26,930 bases of DNA, from the IMG/VR virus record IMGVR_UViG_3300030450_002050, positions 1 to 26,930 of that record. One strand, 5' to 3'. A program made the translations under genes and the position numbers. Under the pieces are notes generated by a model. That model worked only from the letters and a program-made list of their open reading frames with translations, was not told where the DNA came from and did not search any database. Below are positions 7,170-15,687 of the stretch, piece after piece (position 1 is the stretch's first letter; every line of letters begins with the position of its first letter). The DNA is from a virus.

Positions 7170-7603
7170 TGGCAGTAACCTATGTAAATAATTGGAATAA
7201 TATTATGACGGCGATCAAGAGTAAAATGAGAGCTGAGATGAAATGTCCTATATTTAGTGGTTTTGATCAAATAAATAAATCTAACCAATTTATAAAATTG
7301 ACATCAACTGGATCTAGTCAATTAGAAAAAGCAACATTTTTGGAGGTTAGAGAATATAGTATAGATTGTCAGTATTTTATTTTAAGAAGAAATGATGCTC
7401 AATTTGAAAAATATTTATATAATCAGGTAGGTATATTAGAAGCCTTAATGCATGATAATATTGTTATAGATCTAGCTGATGGAACAAAAGCAGTAGATGT
7501 TACAATGGGACTTATGGAATTTGATGTAGAGGTTGAAGATTTTGAAGATTACTTTGTAATGCAATGGGAACTAACTTGCACACATTTTGGAAACGCAGCT
7601 TAG
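7169..7603 (+). CDS. Tail terminator / tail completion protein
   Basis: The 144-residue product starts with GTG, overlapping the previous TAG by one base. Its alpha/beta pattern is that of tail terminator proteins of the lambda gpU / HK97 gp10-neighbour class: an N-terminal helix (YVNNWNNIMTAIKSKMRAEM), then strands QFIKLTSTGS and EYSIDCQYFILRRN, a helix FEKYLYNQVGILEALMHD, and a final strand DYFVMQWELTC. Such proteins cap the tail tube and join it to the head connector. The position between the adaptor and the major tail protein is the classical one for this function. No enzymatic motif is present. Confidence 0.7.
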   Translation: MAVTYVNNWNNIMTAIKSKMRAEMKCPIFSGFDQINKSNQFIKLTSTGSSQLEKATFLEVREYSIDCQYFILRRNDAQFEKYLYNQVGILEALMHDNIVIDLADGTKAVDVTMGLMEFDVEVEDFEDYFVMQWELTCTHFGNAA

Positions 7604-7610
7604 GAGAAAT

Positions 7611-7802
7611 ATGAAAATAAAAGCTAAATTAGATAAATTTAATAGATTACAAGCACAAACTATACCTTGTTCTATTAATGAAAGAAAAGCTCTTAAAAAG
7701 GGTGAAATAGTAGATGTTAAAGATACAGTAGCTAAAGGTTTATTGTCATTGGGCATCGTAGAAAAAACAACAACAAAGAAAACTAATAAAGGAGAGAAAT
7801 AA
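7611..7802 (+). CDS. Small basic protein between tail genes
   Basis: The product has 63 residues from the ATG at 7611, which is placed 5 bases after a strong TAGGAG; earlier in-frame ATG codons lie inside the previous gene and lack an SD. The body contains KALKKGEIVDVKDTVAKGLL and LGIVEK, a short beta-hairpin plus helix pattern that appears in many small proteins located in head-tail regions of phages. The tail is Lys/Thr-rich (KTTTKKTNKGEK). Its last base is the first base of the major tail protein start. The function is unknown; it is probably a minor structural or assembly factor. Confidence 0.65.
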   Translation: MKIKAKLDKFNRLQAQTIPCSINERKALKKGEIVDVKDTVAKGLLSLGIVEKTTTKKTNKGEK

Positions 7803-8890
7803 TGGCAGACGCTAGGATTTTACCTATTAGTGATGTAAAGATTGGCATAAAAGGTGAAAGTACATTTGGAACAGGATTAGATTCATCAGGTAATGATGGA
7901 ACAGCATATAGACAACTGAATGTGGTGCAAGCTTCTAAACCTACCTTTAACATTACTAGAGAATCAAGATTATTATCAGGAAGAGGAACTATTAAAAATG
8001 CTGCAGATACAGTAATTGATATGAAGGGCGGAACTGTAGTTACACCATTTGAAATGATTGCTACTCCTAAATTATTAGTTCAACATTTAGTATTGGTTGG
8101 ACAAGAATATTCATCATCAGGCGGTGGTGGAAGTGAGGTGCATGAAATAGAATTTGACGGATCATCAAACGGAACATCTGTTGGTGGATCTGTTTCTAGT
8201 GCATTACCACATTCAGTTAATTTAGCATACTATCCAGCAGCTGGTGAAGGTATTAAAGTAGCTGGAAATGTTGTATCTGATCTATCACTTGCTTGGGACT
8301 ATGGCACTAATGGTGGAAATTTGACTATGTCAGGTAATTATTTTAGTGGTTTTTCTAATCCAGTAAGTACCGGATCTGTTTTGGAACAAACATTTGATGG
8401 AACTTGGGTAGATCCTGAAACTAGTTATTATAACATTGGTGGAATAACTACTAAAACATTAGATGTTGAAGGTAATGCAACACAAAACCTTATATTAAAA
8501 TCATTCAATTTAAATATTGCTAATGGTGTAAATAGAGTTGGATCTAACAGTAATGGTGATGCTGAAGCATATGCACTACCTGAATATGTTATTACTGGCG
8601 ATATTACTATCAAATATGATGATGAATTTGATTATGGTTCAGGAAATAATGTTATACAGGACTTTCTTGATGGTGATACATTATCATTAGCTTTGACAAC
8701 TGGCGATGGAACAGTATCATCTGCAGGTGAAATGAATATAGCAGCAGAAATTCAATATACTGGTGATCCATCACAAGACATATCAGAAAATGGAGTATTT
8801 CATACTTTACCATTTGAATGTGTTCAAAATTCAAGCACAGAGGCTTTGAAAATTACAGCATTTAGTGGTGAAGCTAACAGTGCATGGTAG
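7802..8890 (+). CDS. Major tail protein (tail tube)
   Basis: The product has 362 residues with SD GGAGAG upstream. The sequence is beta-rich and has the features of siphovirus tube proteins: an N-terminal segment with VKIGIKGESTFGT and a following block QLNVVQASKPTFNITRE, a central beta sandwich (SLAWDYGTNGGNLTMSG), an ILKSFNLNIANGV strand, and an ending with FECVQNSSTEALKITAF. A Gly/Ser loop (SSSGGGGS) near residue 105 separates two subdomains and may be an added surface domain. Hundreds of copies would stack as rings around the tape measure. It is followed at 25 bp by the tail chaperone genes, the standard order. Confidence 0.8.
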   Translation: MADARILPISDVKIGIKGESTFGTGLDSSGNDGTAYRQLNVVQASKPTFNITRESRLLSGRGTIKNAADTVIDMKGGTVVTPFEMIATPKLLVQHLVLVGQEYSSSGGGGSEVHEIEFDGSSNGTSVGGSVSSALPHSVNLAYYPAAGEGIKVAGNVVSDLSLAWDYGTNGGNLTMSGNYFSGFSNPVSTGSVLEQTFDGTWVDPETSYYNIGGITTKTLDVEGNATQNLILKSFNLNIANGVNRVGSNSNGDAEAYALPEYVITGDITIKYDDEFDYGSGNNVIQDFLDGDTLSLALTTGDGTVSSAGEMNIAAEIQYTGDPSQDISENGVFHTLPFECVQNSSTEALKITAFSGEANSAW

Positions 8891-8914
8891 TAAATAAATA
8901 ACGAGGATAAGGAA

Positions 8915-9181
8915 ATGAAAAAAGTAAAGATAAAAGGTGATAACTTTGATGCCTTTGAAATAGAGATTAAGGAATTAAACTTAACACAAAGAGAAAAACT
9001 AAACGCTATTTTATATAAATTGTTCAAAGATGAGAATGGAATGTTTGGGCCTTCAGTCAATATAATAAGATTGGCAACAACTATGACAGATGAACAAATT
9101 AATGATCTGTCTAATGATCAAATATTTCAAACTGCAATAGAGATTTCAAATTTTGTCAATAAAAAAAAATTGAAAAAATAA
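8915..9181 (+). CDS. Tail assembly chaperone, short (G-type) form
   Basis: The product has 88 residues with SD AAGGAA. Helical and acidic, it lies between the major tail protein and the tape measure, which is where lambda gpG-type chaperones are encoded. Its 3' end holds nine consecutive A residues (9161-9169), read as AAA AAA AAA in this frame, then TTG AAA AAA TAA. Ribosomes that slip back one base there would enter the frame that stays open to 9576. The non-shifted product ends KKKLKK. The family has low sequence conservation, so the call rests on position, size and the frameshift site. Confidence 0.75.
   Translation: MKKVKIKGDNFDAFEIEIKELNLTQREKLNAILYKLFKDENGMFGPSVNIIRLATTMTDEQINDLSNDQIFQTAIEISNFVNKKKLKK
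9163..9169 (+). other. Programmed -1 ribosomal frameshift site (A AAA AAA)
   Basis: The slippery heptamer A AAA AAA is in the correct phase of the upstream gene (codons 9164-9166 and 9167-9169). After a -1 shift, reading resumes with ATT at 9169 and stays open until the TAG at 9574-9576. A TAA at 9160-9162 closes the -1 frame just before the site, so slippage must happen here or at the AAA AAA at 9173-9178. The location between major tail protein and tape measure matches the conserved G/GT frameshift of long-tailed phages. Confidence 0.78.
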
Positions 9182-9576
9182 TATTTTTAATAAATATACA
9201 TCTTTCAATTAATGGATTAAATAATAATGGTGATAATGGGTTTGTTTATCCTTATTATGCTTTATCGCCTGTTACAAATAAACAAAAATTATTTGAATCA
9301 AGAGAGGACATATACAAAGAATTAGAAATGTGTTATGATGAACTTATACAAAAAAATACAAAAGATATAGGTGAAACGCTTTATATAGAACATTTCTTTT
9401 TCTGCAATAGTTATGAATTACTTGACAAAGAATGTCAAAAAAGGATCAAAGAATATAACTTTTGTAAAACTTTTAACACACCACCTTATCCATCACTACA
9501 AGAAACACCAGCAGACATAATTGATGATTTTATAGCTATAGAAAAAGAACATAGTAAAAAACAACAAAAAGGATAG
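9169..9576 (+). CDS. Tail assembly chaperone T-type extension, made by -1 frameshift
   Basis: This is the downstream part of the fused chaperone: 85 residues of the upstream gene plus 135 from this frame, giving 220 residues. The frame has no stop from 9163 to 9574. It has no convincing start: the first ATG, at 9328, lacks an SD and would discard 53 in-frame codons (including GFVYPYYALSP). The product is acidic/aromatic with paired helices (LYIEHFFFCNSYELLDKECQ). By analogy with lambda gpGT, the extension would bind tail tube protein while the N-terminal part coats the tape measure. It ends 2 bases before the tape-measure start. Confidence 0.72.
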   Translation: MEKIIFLINIHLSINGLNNNGDNGFVYPYYALSPVTNKQKLFESREDIYKELEMCYDELIQKNTKDIGETLYIEHFFFCNSYELLDKECQKRIKEYNFCKTFNTPPYPSLQETPADIIDDFIAIEKEHSKKQQKG

Positions 9577-9578
9577 AT

Positions 9579-11183
9579 ATGGCAACAAAAGATACACATA
9601 TTATAGATATTAGAACAAAGGGTGCAAAAAAATCCAAAACCGCTATATCAGGAGTTAGTTCAAGTTTAAAAACATTAGGTAAAAGAGCTGGTGCTGCAGC
9701 GTTAGCTTATTTTGGTACAGTAGGTTTAATTAATGGTATAAAAAGTGCAACAGATGCATTTGGACAACAAGAATTAGCAGAAAGAAAATTAAGGTTTTCA
9801 GCTGGAAAGTCTACTGATGAATTAATAAAACAAGCTAAGGCTATACAAAGAGTTTCAAAATTTGGTGATGAAGCTATAATAGCACAACAAGCGTATGTTA
9901 AATCATTAGGAATATCTACTGAACAAACAAAAGAAATAATAGCTGCTTCTGTAGATCTAGCATCTGCAATGGGTATTTCATTAGAAAGTGCTGTTATGAA
10001 TACTACTAAAACATTGAGTGGTATGCAAGGTGAACTTGGTGAGAAACTACCAGCAGCATTTAAAGAATTAACACCTGAAGCTCTTAAAGCTGGTGAGGGT
10101 ATAAAATTTATTGCGGATCAATTTAAAGGACAAGCTAGAAATGAGGTTGAAACATATACTGGTTCATTAGCTCAAATGAGCAATGCTGTTGGTGATGCAG
10201 CTGAAGAATTAGGTGAAATGTTTGCTCCTGCTGTTATAGGTGCTGCAAATGCAATTAAATTTATGGCTGAGAAATTTTCAGATGTATTAAATTTTCAAGA
10301 TAAGTATGATAGACATTTAGAAGCTGAGGTTGAATTATTAACTGAAGCTAAGTTAGCAGCTATGTCATATGAAGAAAGTTTAACTGAAATGAGTAAAGCT
10401 GAACTATTAAATGAACTTTTAGAATTAGGTAATGCAATAGATGGTGTTTCACATAGTCAGATAGATGCAATGATCAGTAGTGGCGAGTTAAGGGACACTA
10501 TAAATTCAATGATTGAGGTTGGAGCATTAGAATCAGAACTTTTATTAAAAATATTAGATATATATGTTAGTTTGCCAGATGTTGTAGATAGTACATCATC
10601 ATCATATGCTAAATTTGAAGAAGCACAACTAAGAAGAATTAAACAGCAAGAAAAAGAAGCTGAATTAATGGAACTCTTTATACAAAAAAATCCTGAACTA
10701 GCTAAATCAATGGGATTGGTTTCAAAAGAAGAAAAAAGAAGAACTGAACTTACCAAAACTTTAGGAAAACAATATAAAGAAATACAATTATCACAAATTA
10801 TAGGTGATACATTTGCTGCTGCTAGAGCACAATTTAAAGAGTATTCAAAAGCTTATCCTGCACCATTAGGAAACATTCTAGGCGCTGCTGCATATACTGC
10901 AACAGTTGCACAAGGATATAAGGATTATGATTCAGTAAGAGCTGCACAATATGGTGCTGATTTTATAACTGATGGGCCACAAATGATGTTAGTGGGTGAA
11001 GGAACAGGGCCTGAAAGAGTTCAAGTTACACCATTAGTTGATGAAAATATTGACGGCCCACAAGGTGGTATGACTATTAACATACAAGGATCTGTTATTG
11101 GTACTGAAGAGTTTACTGAAGATGTATTAATTCCACAGATAAAAGAAGGTTTAAGACTAGGAGGCGATATTGGCTCTAATTAG
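9579..11183 (+). CDS. Tape measure protein
   Basis: The product has 534 residues with SD AAAGGATAG. It is Ala-, Lys- and Glu-rich and largely helical; a hydrophobic segment lies at about residues 38-55 (AGAAALAYFGTVGLINGI). Residues 60-240 match the usual tape-measure core (ATDAFGQQELAERKLRFS, LASAMGISLESAVMNTTKTL, MFAPAVIGAANAIKFMAEKF). The C terminus has the conserved MLVGEGTGPERVQVTPL block at about 470-486. It sets tail length and enters the cell at infection; at roughly 0.15 nm per residue it predicts a tail near 80 nm, which is short for a siphovirus. The next gene overlaps it by 14 bp. Confidence 0.88.
   Translation: MATKDTHIIDIRTKGAKKSKTAISGVSSSLKTLGKRAGAAALAYFGTVGLINGIKSATDAFGQQELAERKLRFSAGKSTDELIKQAKAIQRVSKFGDEAIIAQQAYVKSLGISTEQTKEIIAASVDLASAMGISLESAVMNTTKTLSGMQGELGEKLPAAFKELTPEALKAGEGIKFIADQFKGQARNEVETYTGSLAQMSNAVGDAAEELGEMFAPAVIGAANAIKFMAEKFSDVLNFQDKYDRHLEAEVELLTEAKLAAMSYEESLTEMSKAELLNELLELGNAIDGVSHSQIDAMISSGELRDTINSMIEVGALESELLLKILDIYVSLPDVVDSTSSSYAKFEEAQLRRIKQQEKEAELMELFIQKNPELAKSMGLVSKEEKRRTELTKTLGKQYKEIQLSQIIGDTFAAARAQFKEYSKAYPAPLGNILGAAAYTATVAQGYKDYDSVRAAQYGADFITDGPQMMLVGEGTGPERVQVTPLVDENIDGPQGGMTINIQGSVIGTEEFTEDVLIPQIKEGLRLGGDIGSN
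11159..11164 (+). promoter_or_regulatory. Strong SD that selects a TTG start
   Basis: AGGAGG lies 5 bases before the TTG at 11170, inside the end of the tape-measure gene. It is one of the best SD sites in the window, and it makes the TTG, not a later ATG, the start of the large tail-tip gene. Confidence 0.8.
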
Positions 11184-14100
11184 TCAAAAGTTTAAAAATG
11201 ACACAAAGACTAATTCAATTGATGTAGAACCAGTAATAGTTTTAGCTGATTCAACAGATGATAGTTATACAGTATTAGATATATATAGTAATAGTACTTT
11301 AAATTTAAAAGATCAAGATTCTAACACATTAAAACAATCGCGTCCAATAATAAACAAAATATCTAGTATTAAAAATAGTATTGATTATGAATCTAAAAAT
11401 ATAAAAGTCAATACATTTAGATTTAGTATTCACAATTATCACGACATTACAAAAAAACTAACATCATCAGATAGTTATTCATTGTTATCTAATAACTCAT
11501 TAATGGGTAAAAATGTAATTTTGTTCTATAAAACACAAACTTGTGAAAATTTATTTTTATTAAAAGATACAACTTTATTTGATACAGGATCATATGAAAA
11601 TGATCCGTTATGTTCTATTATGTTTTATGGTGTAATAAATAGAGTAACACAAACAGATGAAACTATTACTATACAAGCAGAAGATTTATCACAAGAATAT
11701 ATTAAAGATAAAGAGTTACCAGTAAATAATGTTGGAGGATTACCTGATAATATTAAAAGTAATATATCTGATAGAGATGATACACAGCCAATTCCAATGG
11801 TATTTGGATCTGTAGAACATGCTCCAACTATTTCATATAAAACAAATTTAAAAAATTCAGATGGTTTTACATCTCTTGGTTTTATACACGATTCATATCC
11901 AATCAACTCTTTTGATAATTATTTGATTAAAGGACAAGACCGGACACCTTATCATTTATTTTTAGAAGATGATGACGACTATGTTGCTTTTCCATATCAA
12001 ACTGGTAAAAATTTAAGTTTAGGCAGAAGCTATTTTGTAGATATTGGAGCTTATGCAGAAAATGAATCTTATATTGTTCCTGAAATCCAAGAAAACGCAC
12101 AAGAAAAACAATCTATATATTGTATAGGTTTTTTACCTATATCTAATGTAGTGGGTGATGGAACAGGCGATAACAAATTAGATGGATTATTAGGACAAAT
12201 ACAAGACATACAACCATTATCAAATACTGAAGCAATAACTAGAGAATATTTAAGTAAAAATATGTGGAAAAAAGAAGATGATCTTTTAGAAACAACACCT
12301 TTAATTATTGATCCAAAAACATTTACAATTAGTACAGAAGCAGGAACAGCAAGGTGGATTTTATTGCAATTAAACGCAGATAAGGTTTTTAATAGAATAG
12401 ATGGAACAATTGGATTATATACAGAATTAGGATCTGATGGTGTTCCAAATCCTTTTGGTATTACAAATACTGAAAATGTCAATTTATATATAAAGCCATT
12501 TAGTCCTGAATATTTTAAATTATTATTTGAAAATGTTACAAATGCTAATAGTTGGTTAGATAAAATTTTAGATGATATGCCAATTGATGGTGATGTTCCT
12601 AATTATTCACACGGTGTTAGAACATTGTTAGCAAATCAATCTTTAGACATAGGAACAACTACAGCTATAGGTGATCAAGTAGGTGATAGTTATTTTGATT
12701 TCAACCATCAGGATTTAAAAGATTACTATGAAAATTCTGATAGTGTAAACAGAATATTATTATTTGATTTTTATAAAACAACTGACTTTAGCACTGATAT
12801 TACTTTTGGACATTTTTGTTCTGATTTAAAAATGCAGTATATAAAAGAAATAACTGATTATGAAAATGAAAAGTTTTATGCATCTATAATTGGAAGAAAA
12901 GATTATGTATCAACTGAAAAAATAGAACATTTAGAAGAACTAGAAGCTGAATTACAAGTAACTCCATTTGAAGCAGCTTTAGGGGCAGATAATGAATTAC
13001 CTGATTTTGAAGCCTTGATAAATGAATGGGACGAATATTTTATTGATAAATATACAAGACATTCACCTTTTGAGCAATTGACAGATGTTTCATTTTTAAC
13101 AATAAACTTATCTATGGGAGGGAATTTTTTTACTCCATTGCCAGAATATAGTTATATGGACGATATAGGTATTCAACCAAATAATACAATACCATTTGAT
13201 TACAATTACAAAACAACATCTGATGTTGATGATTCAACTTTTATGACATCACACCAAATAATACATTATGTTCTTCACGGCTGCATGAAAAAATTAAATA
13301 AAAATATTTTAGATTATATTATTTTTGAAACTGAAGTTTTTGATTATATAATGGAAAACTTGCCTGATTACTTTATAGGTGGTTTTATGCAAAATGACAA
13401 TATACAAAGTCCATTTTATAATGGTTTAATACATCATACTTTTGTGTTTTTTAATGATAATGATGAATTTATATCTTTATTAGAATCTAAAATGTCAGAA
13501 TACAATACACATAGAAGGGCACTTTTAAGAAGAATATTTAAATACCTATATCAAAACCCTTTAAATGAAGAAAACAATGTAGATAGTGTGTTTTCTGGCT
13601 TCACATATGAATATAATAGTTTTGAAGATATAATTGGTGGTGGTTTTGCTACTGAACAAGTTTGGTTAGATAATTTACAAACATATTTAGATGACACAAT
13701 GAAAACTATCAACACATCAATTTATGATATAGGATCTGATTTAAGTCCAACGGCTGATAATGCTAATGTTGGACACAGAGCGGAATTATATGTTTGGGAC
13801 GACAATCCTTCATTTATAGGCACACGGTATCCATTTATGATGAATTTGTTTTATTATATTAATTATGATTCTATACAAAGTGAATGTTTCACAAATTTAG
13901 ATCTACCATATGAAACAAGCGGTGTAGTTGAAAAACCAGTAGATATATTCATAAATATATTAATTAGAGAATTAGGTTATGGATCAACTGGTATATTTTT
14001 AGATAAATATGCATTTAACTCAAATTTAATAGAAGATGCGCGTGAATATTATGAAGGTTGGAGAATGGGTTTTTGTATTGATGAATCAGTTAAGGCTACA

Positions 14101-15105
14101 AGTTTACTTAAAAATTTCTGTAATGAAACAAAATCTATTTTTAATTTTACAAATGAAGGCAAATTTGGTTTAATAACAATAAAAAATTCATATAATTATG
14201 ATGATTTAGATTATACAATAGATAAAAATGATGTTATATCATATAAAATAAGTAGAACTAAAAGAGAAAATATTATAACAGGAAATAAATACTATTATAA
14301 TTATGATAATGGTAAGGATAGATATAAAAATGATACTGGAACTGTAGATGTAAAAGACTTATATCCACAATACAATGGTTATGAGTATTATAATGTTTTA
14401 TCTGAAAATACATTTAAAGAAAAAGAATTAAGGTATCATTCTGATAGAGTTACTGCTAAAGACTTTCAAGTATATGATTTAGGTTTTAACATAAACCAAC
14501 ATTTATTAATATCTTTAGATTTGCCCTTAAATTATACAAACATTGATGTTGGATCAATAATACACATACCTCTTTTAAATGACAACAAAGCTTTTGGTTT
14601 AGATTATAGTAAAATACAGACTTTAAATGATCAAACCATATATCCAATATGGATAGTTACTGGCATTAATATAACAACAAATAAAATCAATATAACAGCT
14701 ATGCAGCTACATCACATAAAAACAAATGTAAACGATGTAAATACTTATACACAACCTGATGAAAATGTAGTAATAAGTGTAAACACACAACAATATCATA
14801 CATTTTATAAGTATCCTAATGGTGATCCTGTTGAAAATTGGAACTATGTAAGTCCACAATCTTATCAAAATTTAAATTATATAGTTGAAGATAGTGGTTT
14901 ACAAATACCATATGGTGATATAACTGGTAATGGTGAAATTAATGTTGTAGATGTTTTAAATGGTGTAAACAGCATATTAGGAATTACAGAACTATCAACT
15001 ACACAAAACATTAGAGGTGATATAGATAGAAATGGTTCACTTAATGTTGCTGATGTAGTCAATATGATTGATATAATATTAAGTTCAGGAGCTCAAAATG
15101 AATAA
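11170..15105 (+). CDS. Large tail-tip / baseplate protein with C-terminal dockerin-like repeats
   Basis: The product has 1311 residues, begins at TTG with a strong SD and overlaps the tape measure gene by 14 bp. The N-terminal 200 residues look like a distal-tail type beta domain (VLDIYSNSTLNL, then VNTFRFSIHNY, IMFYGVINRVTQTDETITIQAEDL). A long acidic/aromatic middle (about 350-950) is unlike families I recognise. Residues 1000-1220 resemble the baseplate-hub part of tail-associated proteins: FNFTNEGKFGLITIKN, ISYKISRTKRENI, DVGSIIHIPL and IWIVTGINITTNKINITAMQ. The last 60 residues contain two dockerin-type calcium loops, GDITGNGEINVVDVL (1249-1263) and GDIDRNGSLNVADVV (1283-1297). It is probably the central tail-tip structure. 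The middle could be several fused tail genes. Confidence 0.75.
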   Translation: MALISQKFKNDTKTNSIDVEPVIVLADSTDDSYTVLDIYSNSTLNLKDQDSNTLKQSRPIINKISSIKNSIDYESKNIKVNTFRFSIHNYHDITKKLTSSDSYSLLSNNSLMGKNVILFYKTQTCENLFLLKDTTLFDTGSYENDPLCSIMFYGVINRVTQTDETITIQAEDLSQEYIKDKELPVNNVGGLPDNIKSNISDRDDTQPIPMVFGSVEHAPTISYKTNLKNSDGFTSLGFIHDSYPINSFDNYLIKGQDRTPYHLFLEDDDDYVAFPYQTGKNLSLGRSYFVDIGAYAENESYIVPEIQENAQEKQSIYCIGFLPISNVVGDGTGDNKLDGLLGQIQDIQPLSNTEAITREYLSKNMWKKEDDLLETTPLIIDPKTFTISTEAGTARWILLQLNADKVFNRIDGTIGLYTELGSDGVPNPFGITNTENVNLYIKPFSPEYFKLLFENVTNANSWLDKILDDMPIDGDVPNYSHGVRTLLANQSLDIGTTTAIGDQVGDSYFDFNHQDLKDYYENSDSVNRILLFDFYKTTDFSTDITFGHFCSDLKMQYIKEITDYENEKFYASIIGRKDYVSTEKIEHLEELEAELQVTPFEAALGADNELPDFEALINEWDEYFIDKYTRHSPFEQLTDVSFLTINLSMGGNFFTPLPEYSYMDDIGIQPNNTIPFDYNYKTTSDVDDSTFMTSHQIIHYVLHGCMKKLNKNILDYIIFETEVFDYIMENLPDYFIGGFMQNDNIQSPFYNGLIHHTFVFFNDNDEFISLLESKMSEYNTHRRALLRRIFKYLYQNPLNEENNVDSVFSGFTYEYNSFEDIIGGGFATEQVWLDNLQTYLDDTMKTINTSIYDIGSDLSPTADNANVGHRAELYVWDDNPSFIGTRYPFMMNLFYYINYDSIQSECFTNLDLPYETSGVVEKPVDIFINILIRELGYGSTGIFLDKYAFNSNLIEDAREYYEGWRMGFCIDESVKATSLLKNFCNETKSIFNFTNEGKFGLITIKNSYNYDDLDYTIDKNDVISYKISRTKRENIITGNKYYYNYDNGKDRYKNDTGTVDVKDLYPQYNGYEYYNVLSENTFKEKELRYHSDRVTAKDFQVYDLGFNINQHLLISLDLPLNYTNIDVGSIIHIPLLNDNKAFGLDYSKIQTLNDQTIYPIWIVTGINITTNKINITAMQLHHIKTNVNDVNTYTQPDENVVISVNTQQYHTFYKYPNGDPVENWNYVSPQSYQNLNYIVEDSGLQIPYGDITGNGEINVVDVLNGVNSILGITELSTTQNIRGDIDRNGSLNVADVVNMIDIILSSGAQNE
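14914..15081 (+). other. Dockerin-like pair of calcium-binding repeats
   Basis: Two repeats of the form GDxxxNGxxNxxDVxxxxxxIL, about 34 residues apart, lie at the very end of the tail-tip protein (residues 1249-1304). The Asp/Asn at loop positions 1, 5, 9 and 12 are present in both, as in type I dockerins. Dockerins bind cohesin partners in cellulosomes; no cohesin is recognisable in this window, so here they may only stabilise the tip with calcium or bind an unknown partner. Confidence 0.75.
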
Positions 15106-15679
15106 TTTAAATATAAATGAGGAACTTGTATCAATAAAAACTGATATAATTTATAAAGCTATAGAAATTAATTATTATGGTGAACTTTATATAAATAATT
15201 TGATGCCTGATAGTTATATAGTACAAAAAAATAATGGTAAAATATTAATATTTAGGTTTAACAGAAATGATGAAATAATAGAAGATTTGTTTTTATATAA
15301 TGGGACTTGTAAAATATACAATGCTTACTTGTTAGATTCTGAAAATAAAAAACATATATTAAATGTAAAGAGATTATCATTGCTTAATTTTAATGTTATG
15401 TATGATACTAATTGGGAATCATTAACCAGTAATTATCAAGAAATACAAAGCAAGTCAAGAAATGATATATATAAAGGTTTAAAATATAAAACTTTAGTTA
15501 ATTCTGAAAATTTATCAACTACTAAAGAAACAGAATCAGTATTTAAAATAAGTAGAATATCTAAAAAAGACAAAAATTTAACTACTATAGAATCTTTTGA
15601 AGAACAAACAGAAAATGAAATAGAAGCAAGTGATGATACTGGTGATCAAATAGCAAATTTAAGAAGATATAGACTTTAA
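15098..15679 (+). CDS. Tail-region protein, unknown
   Basis: The 193-residue product overlaps the previous gene by 8 bp and has SD CAGGAG 7 bases before its ATG. The N-terminal half alternates beta strands (IIYKAIEINYYGELYINN, GKILIFRFNRNDEIIEDLFL, KKHILNVKRLSLL) and looks like a compact beta domain. The C-terminal half is Lys/Glu/Ser/Thr-rich and probably flexible, ending LRRYRL. I do not recognise a family. Its place between the tail-tip gene and another tail protein suggests a minor tail or tip component. Confidence 0.6.
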   Translation: MNNLNINEELVSIKTDIIYKAIEINYYGELYINNLMPDSYIVQKNNGKILIFRFNRNDEIIEDLFLYNGTCKIYNAYLLDSENKKHILNVKRLSLLNFNVMYDTNWESLTSNYQEIQSKSRNDIYKGLKYKTLVNSENLSTTKETESVFKISRISKKDKNLTTIESFEEQTENEIEASDDTGDQIANLRRYRL

Positions 15680-15687
15680 GGAGAATT

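Noticed and set aside
9161-9169. Run of nine A residues as a sequencing error that split one gene
   Set aside because: The slippery phase, the location and the two-frame layout match the known tail chaperone frameshift, so a biological cause is preferred; an error cannot be fully excluded from one sequence.
9182-9327. Non-coding gap between the tail chaperone gene and an ATG at 9328
   Set aside because: The -1 frame is open through it without interruption and is explained by frameshifting at the A run.
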